Assembly: GCF_003397705.1 (NCBI RefSeq) | Contig: NZ_QJVB01000002.1 | Coordinates: 248,001-312,000 of the forward strand | Direction of reading: 5' to 3' | DNA from: Gardnerella swidsinskii | Lineage (GTDB): Bacteria; Actinomycetota; Actinomycetes; Actinomycetales; Bifidobacteriaceae | Length of the DNA: 64,000 bases | Shown: piece by piece, positions 39,853 to 48,225 of the stretch | How positions within the stretch are numbered: the first letter of the stretch is position 1 | Layout of the letters: each line of letters starts with the position of its first letter | Position numbers and translations under genes: made by a program | The notes under the pieces: model-generated | Told to the model about the DNA's origin: nothing | Database searches by the model: none | What the model saw: only the letters and a program-made list of their open reading frames with translations

Positions 39853-40002
39853 CTGCGCTAGTAACGCTCAATGACGTTTTTTCGTTACTGACGCAGTCAG
39901 CGTACTGCACAAGTAACACTCAATACCGTTCTTTCGTTACTCCTGCAGATTACGTTCTGCGCGAATAACGTATTTTTACGTTCTTGTCGTTACTGGCGCA
40001 GA
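39853..40002. repeat. Three tandem imperfect palindromic repeats (GTTAC/GTAAC-arm type)
   Basis: Three copies (about 39853-39896, 39903-39948, 39955-40002) of a unit carrying CTGCGCxAGTAACG and CGTTACTxxCGCAG as inverted arms. Where one copy meets the next the joined sequence is also palindromic: GTTACTCCTGCAG, ATTACGTT, CTGCGCGAATAAC. A related set with GACAC/GTGTC arm ends lies at 55869-55985, and one degenerate copy lies at 59803-59834. The copies mark the left edge of the AT-rich region with the SIR2 gene. The spacing is not that of a CRISPR array. Confidence 0.8.
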
Positions 40003-40144
40003 TGAGTACTCTCACATCACCCTTTATTCCACATATTCATTTTTTAATTTTATTAATAAACAAATAATCCTCAATTTTATTGAAACTATGCTTTTGTAGC
40101 TTATTATATTCTGTTGCATTCAACTTAAATTTTGTATATGACTT
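40003..40144. other. AT-rich non-coding end of the SIR2 region
   Basis: 142 very A/T-rich bases between the palindromic repeats and the 3' end of the SIR2 gene. No terminator with a clear stem, and no gene, is seen. Confidence 0.4.
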
Positions 40145-42079
40145 TTACTTGCTATTTTTTAAAAATAAACCCTCTCGTTTTCCTATGTGCAAAAGCGTTT
40201 TCTTCAAACTTTTTGGAGTAATCTTTTTGATGGAATTAAATAGCAATTCTTTTTCTTCATCACTAATTGTCAAATCCGTACAATCATTTATAAGAGACTT
40301 CTTTTTAAAAATAGCTTTCACGATGTTCAAAGTATTATCATTTTTCTTAGCTTCTTCTAAAGATTTATTGACATCTTCATCCCTATAAATGATAGACAAT
40401 GCACTCAAATCACTTCCTATAGTTCCAACGATTTTAACCATGTGCTCATACTCATCTTTATTGTATGGATATAATCTGCAGAGATACTTACAAGCTCCAA
40501 TTATTGTTGCGTGATTACCTATAGCCTTAGCTCTTGCCAATAAACTTCTAAGTTTTCTTTTTGCACGTTTCTTTAAAAATGGAATTTTACAGTCTATTGC
40601 CAAAGACCTAAGTTCACATTCTTGTGCAATGACTTCGTTACTCTTATACAATTCTTCATCACGAATAAACATGCTATTCACAAGTGCAAAACGAATCCTA
40701 ACTAAAAGCAATAAACCGTATTTTCTTCTTAATAACGGAACTTTTAAAGAAAGGCTCGATGGAACACGCATTTGCAACGAAGACACATATTCGATTTTTG
40801 AATCTGCTAAATATTGGCGCCTGTCTATAGATGACAATCCGTATTTCTTTGCTGTTTTCTTTAGTTCTTTCGCAAGTTGACGATATTTATCAAAATCCGC
40901 ACTTTCTCTTGCAAGGGAAATCCTCGCTTTTAGCAATATAATTCTTTCTTTACTAGTTAATGAATTACAATCATCATCATCGTATTTTTCAGACAACTTT
41001 TCAATCATACATTTCAAATCTTTATTTTGCCCAGTTCTTTGCAAAAGCAACATCCAGAATATTTCTTTATTAAAAGATATATTTTTCGCATCAATGTTTG
41101 ACTCAATTTCTTTTAAAAATTTTTCTTTTTCTTCTGTAGAAACTGAGCTGTCCTTAGTTAGTTCACGAATATGATCAACAATATCACTGCCGCCATCAAA
41201 AGTTGATAACACATTCATCAACTCATCTTTCATATTGGATGGATATCCTGTTATCTTGACTACATTATGCAATGATGAAGCATTTTCTTCTGTTAGCTTA
41301 TCAATTTCAGATTCTTTAGGATTTCCAACCGTCCAGAAAAATTTTCTGTCCTCATAATGACTATTTCGCAAAATCGGAAAATAATCCACATCTCTTCCGC
41401 TATATCCCCAAATACACACGTCATGCGTCTTAATATTACTTTTTACATAATCTGCAAAATCGCTTTTTTTGGAAATACCTGGCATTGTTGTTGCAATATC
41501 ATCTTTTGTTACTATATTCCCTGAATTTTCTCTTAAATTTCCATGCAATTTACAGATTACTACTTGTGATTCAAGTGATTCATCAGTTGGACAATCAACA
41601 TAAACAAGATGGGGCAGTCTAAGCTTTTCGCAAGATGATTCGAACATTTTATCATAATTCATGGTAAAAATTGGAACCTTTGCAAAATATGAATAAGCTA
41701 CTATGAAATAATGTATTATATTTGGTTGCGGTTCATAGTCCTTCGTGAAATGATCTTTTTTAAGACAATTCCACATTTCTAAAACACGGTCATCCCCTGT
41801 ACATTCCAGTAGTACTGAATAAAATAGCTCTGGTTGAACTATTTTACAAATATAATCTTTACGAGACATTTCTTTTTGTGGGACACACCAACCACATTTA
41901 TCAAATTCCATCAAGAATTTATCACAAGTATGTTGTAAGACATCATCAACTTTTGCAACCCCAGATTCAATGCTGATTCCTGATCCAGTAAAAAATAAAC
42001 CTCTTTCTTTCATCAAACAATCAAGCAATTCTTCTTTATCTTTTTTATTACTATCTTCAAATACGATATCATTCACCAT
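40145..42079 (-). CDS. SIR2-domain protein, candidate stand-alone NAD-consuming defence effector
   Basis: 644 residues. An N-terminal SIR2 fold is seen in the glycine loop FFTGSGIS (residues 29-36), TMNYD (139-143, Asn141), KLHGN (177-181, catalytic-type His179) and GYSGRD (225-230), the last typical of SIR2 proteins in phage-defence systems rather than of protein deacetylases. The C-terminal 350 residues are charged and helical, perhaps a repeat-type sensor, with no family I can name. No membrane helices. The gene is far more AT-rich than its neighbours, suggesting transfer. I start it at ATG 42077-42079, six bases after AGGAG. Other readings: an NAD-dependent protein deacetylase, less likely. 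No partner gene is adjacent. Confidence 0.8.
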   Translation of the reverse strand: MVNDIVFEDSNKKDKEELLDCLMKERGLFFTGSGISIESGVAKVDDVLQHTCDKFLMEFDKCGWCVPQKEMSRKDYICKIVQPELFYSVLLECTGDDRVLEMWNCLKKDHFTKDYEPQPNIIHYFIVAYSYFAKVPIFTMNYDKMFESSCEKLRLPHLVYVDCPTDESLESQVVICKLHGNLRENSGNIVTKDDIATTMPGISKKSDFADYVKSNIKTHDVCIWGYSGRDVDYFPILRNSHYEDRKFFWTVGNPKESEIDKLTEENASSLHNVVKITGYPSNMKDELMNVLSTFDGGSDIVDHIRELTKDSSVSTEEKEKFLKEIESNIDAKNISFNKEIFWMLLLQRTGQNKDLKCMIEKLSEKYDDDDCNSLTSKERIILLKARISLARESADFDKYRQLAKELKKTAKKYGLSSIDRRQYLADSKIEYVSSLQMRVPSSLSLKVPLLRRKYGLLLLVRIRFALVNSMFIRDEELYKSNEVIAQECELRSLAIDCKIPFLKKRAKRKLRSLLARAKAIGNHATIIGACKYLCRLYPYNKDEYEHMVKIVGTIGSDLSALSIIYRDEDVNKSLEEAKKNDNTLNIVKAIFKKKSLINDCTDLTISDEEKELLFNSIKKITPKSLKKTLLHIGKREGLFLKNSK

Positions 42080-42244
42080 CACAATCTCCTTTGAGAAAAT
42101 TTTGACAATAATCTAAATATTTTAATTTTTATGAAGAATACAAAATCTATAAAAACTTCAATGTTACATATCTAAAACGTGAATTATACTCACTACTTTA
42201 TTTTTCGCAAAAGTTTATATATTTATATATGTATTACAACAATG

Positions 42245-42470
42245 TTTGGGCTGTGCCTTATAACACAGAATATCCAGAAGCTCAGCTTTACACACTTTTG
42301 GAGTTATAGCCCAAGCTCGGTTATAAACCAAAGGTGTGTAAAAAATCTTGTCTTAGACCTTGTAATGCAAGCGTTTTGCTGTAATCGAATCTGTTTTCTG
42401 CACATTCGCCGCTAGGAAAAATGTTTTCCAAATCTGCGAAAAGCGACAGAAACTTTACAGCGTTGTAAAG
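42245..42470. other. Hairpin-dense non-coding tract between the SIR2 gene and tRNA-Arg
   Basis: No gene is supported here. Visible hairpins: CTGTG/CACAG (42251-42268); a long one with arms TTTACACACTTTTGG (42287-42301) and CCAAAGGTGTGTAAA (42328-42342) enclosing TTATA/TATAA; GGAAAA/TTTTCC (42415-42429); and CTTTACA/TGTAAAG with a four-base loop (42453-42470). TTGGGCT (42246-42252) can also pair with AGCCCAA (42308-42314), competing with the long hairpin. The tract may be a degraded mobile element or an untranslated RNA. Confidence 0.5.
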
Positions 42471-42488
42471 AAAAATGTCGGAAAATCC

Positions 42489-42508
42489 CCGGCAAATGTT
42501 CCACAAAA
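42489..42508. repeat. 20-bp dispersed repeat, copy 1
   Basis: The sequence CCGGCAAATGTTCCACAAAA recurs at 59750-59769 after pdxT with one difference (T for C at position 16). Both copies lie in non-coding DNA just before hairpins. Confidence 0.7.
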
Positions 42509-42516
42509 TGTCCGAT

Positions 42517-42572
42517 AAGGCAGACTAAGCTTGCGTTGAAAGCACACAGTGCTTTCAACCATAAGCAAGCTA
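42517..42572. repeat. Dispersed hairpin repeat, copy 1
   Basis: Core hairpin GTTGAAAGCAC (42535-42545) and GTGCTTTCAAC (42549-42559), extended by AGCTTGC/GCAAGCT outside. The block beginning AAGGCAGAC is about 85% identical by eye to the reverse complement of 60731-60787 over roughly 54 bases. It sits on the 3' side of tRNA-Arg. Confidence 0.75.
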
Positions 42573-42582
42573 GGCACTCTGA

Positions 42583-42617
42583 AAAATCTTGAAATGCACT
42601 ATGCTATTTCAAGATTT
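42583..42617 (-). terminator. Terminator of tRNA-Arg
   Basis: On the reverse strand arms AAATCTTGAAAT and ATTTCAAGATTT form a perfect 12-bp stem followed by TTC, starting six bases after the tRNA 3' end. Confidence 0.8.
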
Positions 42618-42622
42618 CATCG

Positions 42623-42695
42623 TGCCCCCGACGCGACTCGAACGCGCAACCAACGGATTAGAAGGCCGTTGCTCTATCCTTTGAGCTACAGAGGC
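42623..42695 (-). tRNA. tRNA-Arg (anticodon TCT)
   Basis: Reverse strand, 73 nt. The acceptor GCCTCTG/CGGGGGC pairs with two G-T wobbles, the D arm has AGCTCAAAGGATAGAGC, the anticodon loop is CTTCTAA with anticodon TCT, and the T arm has GCGCG-TTCGAGT-CGCGT. A73, CCA not encoded. Its 3' end faces the SIR2 island, the usual orientation for tRNA-targeted insertions, but no second copy of the tRNA end is visible. Confidence 0.95.
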
Positions 42696-42774
42696 AAACA
42701 AATGGTTATTATACCAAAAAACTGTTATCAACGCGCCATAAAATTATAAATATCAAACGTTTATATAAAAATTG

Positions 42775-43968
42775 TTATTCAATAATCCACGCAAGTGACA
42801 TCAACACTGCAAGAAAGAACACATTGACAATAGTATACGTGAGCAAATAACGCCCACGGTAATGCGAATACTGGTGCGTAATTCCCTTATAAGAAATAAG
42901 CGAAGCCATAGAAGCAATCAAAGTACCCATTCCACCAAGATTCGTGCCAATAATAAGAAGCTTCCACTGATCACAGAATCCAGAAAGCAGAATTGTCGTT
43001 GGTACATTACTAATAAATTGGCTTGAAGCAATAGAAACTTCCATCGGATGCGCACCAACCCACATTTGCGCAAGATCGCTAAATCCAGAAACTCGGCGCA
43101 TATTGCCAATAAAAACAAAGAACATAATAAACGTGAGTGGCAAAGCCCAATCTAAAACACGGAATACGTGGCGGTCGCAAACAAGAAAAGCTGCAACCAT
43201 AATAAGCACCATAATCCAGTCAGGAATCCATCCACTAACACCACACAAGCAAACGACAAACAGCAAACTATAAACAGCAACACGCCAGCGAGTAAAATTC
43301 ATGCCGTAACCCATAACACGAATTTCATCAGGCTGCGGATGACCATGCGAAGGAGCCAACACGCTTTGTTCAATATCGTCACCATGCAAACCTGCAAACT
43401 GGTCAACTGTGCGCGACTTAAAGAATACGAATGCAAATACGATCATCAACAGTGCTGCTGTAATCGTATAAGGCGCCATAATCTTCAAAAAATCTTGCGT
43501 AGACATATGAGTCAACGCCTTTAAATACAGATTGTGAGCATTGCCAATAGGAGTGAGCATACTTCCAACATTGGCACCAATAGTCATAAGCGTAATTACA
43601 AGAATTGACTGCTTTTCAGCATTCGCCATTACGAGCACAGATAGTGCAAAAGGCACAAAAGTTACGAGAGCAACGTCGTTCGTAATCCACATTGCCGAAA
43701 AGAATGTTAACGACATAAGCACAAGCACCAAGCCGCGCTCAGTGCGTACATGCCTTAACAGACGCGCACCAATAGATCGAAACACGCCAATGCGCTGGAA
43801 TCCGCACACAACCATCATAAGACACACTAATTGCGAAATAGTGTTGAGATGAATATAACTCAAATATTGCGGATCTGGAGGTACCAAAAAACAGGAAATA
43901 ACCGCTAAAATTGCGGCAACAATAAGAATGGTTTCACACTTGACCACATTCAACAGCCAGCGCTTCAT
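42775..43968 (-). CDS. SLC13/ArsB-type ion transporter
   Basis: 397 residues with about ten to eleven membrane helices and the ion-transporter-superfamily pattern: FFSAMWITNDVALVTFVPFA and ANVGSMLTPIGNAHNLYL in the first half, SSQFISNVPTTILLSG and GTNLGGMGTLIASMASLISY in the second. The NDV and SNVPTT hairpin loops are those of CitMHS/ArsB-like permeases. The substrate could be a dicarboxylate, citrate or other anion. I choose ATG 43966-43968 because GGAGGA precedes it by five bases; an upstream in-frame codon at 43995 lacks a site. It is monocistronic. Confidence 0.85.
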   Translation of the reverse strand: MKRWLLNVVKCETILIVAAILAVISCFLVPPDPQYLSYIHLNTISQLVCLMMVVCGFQRIGVFRSIGARLLRHVRTERGLVLVLMSLTFFSAMWITNDVALVTFVPFALSVLVMANAEKQSILVITLMTIGANVGSMLTPIGNAHNLYLKALTHMSTQDFLKIMAPYTITAALLMIVFAFVFFKSRTVDQFAGLHGDDIEQSVLAPSHGHPQPDEIRVMGYGMNFTRWRVAVYSLLFVVCLCGVSGWIPDWIMVLIMVAAFLVCDRHVFRVLDWALPLTFIMFFVFIGNMRRVSGFSDLAQMWVGAHPMEVSIASSQFISNVPTTILLSGFCDQWKLLIIGTNLGGMGTLIASMASLISYKGITHQYSHYRGRYLLTYTIVNVFFLAVLMSLAWIIE

Positions 43969-44223
43969 CATTCCTCCGTAACGCAATAGACACAATGGTT
44001 CTATTGTACTAGAAACCCAGTCCTACAATCAGGTTAAATTCCCGACAAAATCGTTGCAATAACAATAAATTAGCAACTATTAATAGCGTGATTTAGCCTA
44101 AAGTAGCTAACACAAAATTCCGCCCTTTTTTATGACACGCGCATCGCAAAAATTGCGTTTAAAGACAAGATTGCGTATATCATATTAAAACAAAGAATTT
44201 GTTGTCTACACAAGAAGCGAATT

Positions 44224-45975
44224 ATGGCAGAAATAAACAAAACAGAAGATCAGAAGCTTGAACAAAAACTTGCTCGTCAAAAGCATCTTCGTGAAAACCA
44301 CAAGCGCAATACTGCAGATTTAGTTGTTGAATGCTTGGTAAACGAAGGCGTTGAAGCAGTATTCGGTATTCCAGGTGAGGAAAATATTCCGCTTCTTGAA
44401 GCAATTGAGCGCGATGGACGCATTCGTTTTGTGCTTACTCGCCACGAGCAGGGTGCCGGTTTTATGGCAGCAACATACGCTCATATTACTGGAAAACCGG
44501 GCGTATGCTTGGCAACTCTAGGTCCTGGCGCATTGAATTTAACGCTTCCTGTAGCTCAAGCAAACGCAAGCACTACACCGCTTGTAGCGATTTGCGCACA
44601 AGGTAATGTTTCTAGGCTTTATAAGGAATCTCACCAAATTATTGATTTGGTTGCGCTCTTCCAACCGATTACGCAATGGTCTTCTATGATGCTTGCTCCA
44701 GAATCTGCGCCGGAAATGGTCAGAAAAGCTTTCTCTATTGCCGGTCGCAACCGTCCGGGAGCCACGTGCCTTGTTATTCCGGAAGATATTAGCGAAATGC
44801 CAGCACCTGACGACGCAAAACCTCTTCCACTTCCTCATCCTCTGCATATTATGCCAGCGCCCGACACTATTGAAGAAGCTGCTCAAATTATTAGTAAAGC
44901 AAAGCAGCCTATTATTTTAGCTGGAAATGGTGTTGCGCGATCTCACGCAGAAAATCAGCTTCTTGCGTTTGCCGAGCAGCTTAACGTGCCGGTCGCAACT
45001 ACTTTTGAAGGAAAAGGCGTTTTCCCAGATAATCATCCGAATGCGCTTGGAGTCGTTGGATTTATGCATCGCGACTACGAAAACTTCGCTTTTGACACGG
45101 CTGATTTGATTATTGCCGTAGGTTTTTCAATTCAACAATTTGATCCTAAGAAAATCAACCCGAATATTGATAAAACTATTATTCACATCAATACTTTTGT
45201 GGAAGATACCGACGCGCACTACCCTACTGCGCTGAACATTATGGCGAATATTGGCCAAACGCTTAAAACTCTTACTTCGGTATTAAAGGATCGCAAAATT
45301 ACTTTCGACGTAAGTCACCCTCGTATTCGACAACTTCTTACGGAAGAATTACATTCTTGCGAAAACGACGAAAGTATGCCAATGAAACCTCAGCGCGTAG
45401 TTTACGATATTCGCCGCGCTGTTCCTGAAGGAACGAAGGTGCTTGTAGATACGGGCGCTTTGAAAATGTGGATGGCTCGCTTGTACCCAACTATGCACCC
45501 GAATACTTGCATAATCGACAACAGCCTTTCTACTATGGCTTGGACACTTCCGGGCGCTGTTGGAGCTTCGTTTATTCGAGATAATTCCGGCAAAATGAAC
45601 GCGAAACCGGTTTTGGCTGTGATGGGCGACGGAAGCTTTATGATGAACGTGCAGGAAATTGAAACTGCAGTGCGCGTTGGCAGCCGAATGGTAGTTCTTG
45701 TTTGGGAAGATAACGCTTATGGCTTAATTAAGTGGAAGATGGAGCTTCATGCAGGCGAGCACGAATACGTTGATTTCCATAATCCGGATGTGCCAAAACT
45801 GGCTGAAAGCTTTGGCGCGCGCGGTCATGCTGTTAAAAAGCCGGAGGATTTGTACAACATGTTGCGTGAAGCGCTGGATCAGGAAAACGGTGTCGATGTG
45901 ATTTCTTGCCCAGTCGATTACAGCGAGAATATGAAGCTTATTGAAAAGCTCGGCGATATTGACTTTAGTAACTGA
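44224..45975 (+). CDS. alsS: Acetolactate synthase large-subunit family (catabolic type), ThDP enzyme
   Basis: 583 residues with the three domains of a thiamine diphosphate decarboxylase. The catalytic glutamate is in LTRHEQGAGFMAATYAHITGKPGVCLATLGPGALNL; the ThDP/Mg motif is GDGSFMMNVQEIETAVRVGSRMVVLVWEDN. There is no small regulatory subunit gene (ilvN) next to it and no other branched-chain genes in the window, so a fermentative acetolactate/acetoin role fits better than valine synthesis. Related pyruvate-using ThDP enzymes cannot be excluded. The ATG is preceded by GAAGCGAATT. Confidence 0.82.
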   Translation: MAEINKTEDQKLEQKLARQKHLRENHKRNTADLVVECLVNEGVEAVFGIPGEENIPLLEAIERDGRIRFVLTRHEQGAGFMAATYAHITGKPGVCLATLGPGALNLTLPVAQANASTTPLVAICAQGNVSRLYKESHQIIDLVALFQPITQWSSMMLAPESAPEMVRKAFSIAGRNRPGATCLVIPEDISEMPAPDDAKPLPLPHPLHIMPAPDTIEEAAQIISKAKQPIILAGNGVARSHAENQLLAFAEQLNVPVATTFEGKGVFPDNHPNALGVVGFMHRDYENFAFDTADLIIAVGFSIQQFDPKKINPNIDKTIIHINTFVEDTDAHYPTALNIMANIGQTLKTLTSVLKDRKITFDVSHPRIRQLLTEELHSCENDESMPMKPQRVVYDIRRAVPEGTKVLVDTGALKMWMARLYPTMHPNTCIIDNSLSTMAWTLPGAVGASFIRDNSGKMNAKPVLAVMGDGSFMMNVQEIETAVRVGSRMVVLVWEDNAYGLIKWKMELHAGEHEYVDFHNPDVPKLAESFGARGHAVKKPEDLYNMLREALDQENGVDVISCPVDYSENMKLIEKLGDIDFSN

Positions 45976-45995
45976 GTTTCAATAAATTTTTGCAG

Positions 45996-46038
45996 ACAAA
46001 AGGCTACGTAATCACACTAGATTACGTGGTCTTTTGTT
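45996..46038. terminator. Terminator between the acetolactate synthase and dnaG
   Basis: Arms ACAAAAGGCTACGTAAT and ATTACGTGGTCTTTTGT pair with one internal mismatch, with T-rich sequence on the forward side and an A-run complement on the other. It separates converging genes and can work both ways. Confidence 0.75.
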
Positions 46039-46075
46039 TGTTAGTACAGTTTTGTACAAAAGATTGCATGAAAGG

Positions 46076-48151
46076 CTACATGATTTGCGATTGTAAGTTT
46101 TTGCGAGCAGCTTCCATTGAAGTAATTTTTCCTAGAAGCTCAAGCTTTTCCTGACCATCCTTGAGTTTCGCCATACGCACTCTAGCAGCACCGATTCTAC
46201 GCATATAACCGATATCAAGAAGGCGAATAAGCAGCTCGTTTGCATACTTACTTTCTGCACTCGTAGCTTTCCGCAAAAAATCTGAAGGAGATCCGTTCGA
46301 AACTTGCTGATTTTGTCGATTGCCGGTATCTTCCAATGTATCTGCAGGAGAAGGAAGCGGCAACGGCATTACAGAAAGTTCTGTAATAACGGATTCAAGC
46401 AAAGGACCTGCAGCTTTTGTCATCATGTGCAGCCACAATCCTTGCGAAACATTGCCAACCGGCAATCCACCTGCAGCTACAAATGCCTGAAACAGCGTAC
46501 GAAATACTGGTGTAATAAAATTATTCAAAGTCAATTGCGCAAACAATTTCTCATCAAAAGCAAGCGGAACTTGCAAAAGTAACGCCATAAATTGTTGTTC
46601 GCACATAAATACAGCATCATCCACACGATAATAATGCTGATTTTTAGCAGAACTTTTAATAATTTCCATGCGCGAAGCTTTAAAACCTGCATTACGATCG
46701 TCATGAATTTGCTGACCAAAAGGCGGAATAACGTTATGCTTTTGCGCATAAGCATCGTCGTCACGCACTTTCAAACGTCTACGCGCAGACTCAACTTCAT
46801 TGCGCATAACAGCTAAATCAACGCCAATTGAGCGCACGGCTTTGCGCATATACAAGTCAAGCAGCGAACGGTCTCGAATTTGCGCAATAAGAGGAGCGAC
46901 AGCCTTTATAGCGCCCATTTGACCAGTAGTGTACGAAGTCTCAAAACGATTAATTACTGTGTCAATAACGAAATCGTATAGCGGACTTGCATGTGCAACA
47001 AGCGAACGCACAGCCTCATCACCGCGCTGAATACGCAAATCGCAAGGATCGAGATTATTGTCTGCTACAGCAACAAAAGTTTGCGTCAAAAACGCAGAAT
47101 CCAAACCAAAAGCGTGTAGCGCAGCCTTTTGACCTGCAGCATCACCGTCGAAAGTAAAAACGATGCGCGAACTTACAGACTGTCCATCTACCTTCAGCGG
47201 ACCAACAAGCTGAATTGCACCCAAAGAATCGTCTGCAATAAGGCGGCGCACAATTTTTGCATGCTCAACGCCAAACGCAGTTCCGCAAGTTGCAACTGCA
47301 GTATCAATACCAGCTAAATGGCATGCCATAACGTCCGTGTAGCCTTCGACAATTACAACTTGACGCTTTTTTACAATATTTGCTTTAGCTAAGTCAATTC
47401 CGTACAAAACTTGCGTTTTTCGATACAGTGCAGTATCGGGAGTGTTAATATATTTTGCGCTAATGGAGTCGTCGTCATAAAGCTTTCTTGCACCAAAGCC
47501 AAGAGTTCGACCAGTCGAGTCGCGAATAGACCAAGTTAAGCGACCGCGGAAATAGTCATATATTCCGCGCTGACCGAGTCTAGCGAGACCAGCATCAAGA
47601 AGTTCTTGACGCGTAAAACCTTTATTTGCCAAATATCTAACTAAATTATCCCAGCCTTTAGGCGCGTAACCACAAGAAAAACGCGCACTTTGTTGCGGAG
47701 TAAAGTTTCGCCCTGCAAGTAATTCGCGCGCAGGAGCTGCCTCTTTAGTGCCGAGATTTGAAACGAAAAACTTTTGCGCTTCTTCATTTGCTTCTAAAAG
47801 CCTGGCTCGCTTAGAACCGCGCGCTTGAGAATCATTATTTTGCTCCTGCTTATAATGCATCTCAATGTGATAACGATCTGCTAAAAACTCGACCGCTTCA
47901 CGAAAATCAATATTCTCTTTTTGCTCAACGTACTTAAATACATCACCACCAGCGCCGCAACCGAAACAGTGCCATACTCCCAAGCTTGGTCGCACACTAA
48001 AACTTGGCGTTTTTTCATCGTGGAATGGGCAAAGACCTACAAAAGTGCCAGTTCCGGAAGGCTTAAGCGTCACTGTTGCAGACACAATGTCATACAAATC
48101 TGCCGCAGCGCGCACGCGCTCAATGTCTTCTTTCACAATCATTCCAACCAT
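46076..48151 (-). CDS. dnaG: DNA primase
   Basis: About 691 residues. Makes RNA primers at the replication fork. The CHC2 zinc finger CPFHDEKTPSFSVRPSLGVWHCFGCGAGGDVF is near the N-terminus; the TOPRIM core has VVIVEGYTDVMACHLAGI and IVFTFDGDAAGQKAA. The C-terminal 200 residues are the helicase-binding region. The frame opens at a GTG at 48232 inside dgt, but the family N-terminus (MxxxIVKEDIERVRAAADLYDIVSATV) fits ATG 48149-48151 or ATG 48140-48142. It is the last gene of alr-dgt-dnaG. Confidence 0.93.
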   Translation of the reverse strand: MVGMIVKEDIERVRAAADLYDIVSATVTLKPSGTGTFVGLCPFHDEKTPSFSVRPSLGVWHCFGCGAGGDVFKYVEQKENIDFREAVEFLADRYHIEMHYKQEQNNDSQARGSKRARLLEANEEAQKFFVSNLGTKEAAPARELLAGRNFTPQQSARFSCGYAPKGWDNLVRYLANKGFTRQELLDAGLARLGQRGIYDYFRGRLTWSIRDSTGRTLGFGARKLYDDDSISAKYINTPDTALYRKTQVLYGIDLAKANIVKKRQVVIVEGYTDVMACHLAGIDTAVATCGTAFGVEHAKIVRRLIADDSLGAIQLVGPLKVDGQSVSSRIVFTFDGDAAGQKAALHAFGLDSAFLTQTFVAVADNNLDPCDLRIQRGDEAVRSLVAHASPLYDFVIDTVINRFETSYTTGQMGAIKAVAPLIAQIRDRSLLDLYMRKAVRSIGVDLAVMRNEVESARRRLKVRDDDAYAQKHNVIPPFGQQIHDDRNAGFKASRMEIIKSSAKNQHYYRVDDAVFMCEQQFMALLLQVPLAFDEKLFAQLTLNNFITPVFRTLFQAFVAAGGLPVGNVSQGLWLHMMTKAAGPLLESVITELSVMPLPLPSPADTLEDTGNRQNQQVSNGSPSDFLRKATSAESKYANELLIRLLDIGYMRRIGAARVRMAKLKDGQEKLELLGKITSMEAARKNLQSQIM

Positions 48152-48225
48152 GCTATCTAGCTTATCGCAAATCTGCGGCGAGTGGTAAATTTCTTCGCCA
48201 GTGTTGGAAACTCCTAGTGGATTCG

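Noticed and set aside
39853..40002. Possible CRISPR array
   Set aside because: The units are palindromic, imperfect and directly adjacent, with no unique spacers of regular length, and no cas genes are nearby.
42623..42695. tRNA-Arg 3' end as attachment site of an integrated element
   Set aside because: The orientation fits, but I found no direct repeat of the tRNA end at the left side of the island and no integrase gene, so att sites are not claimed.
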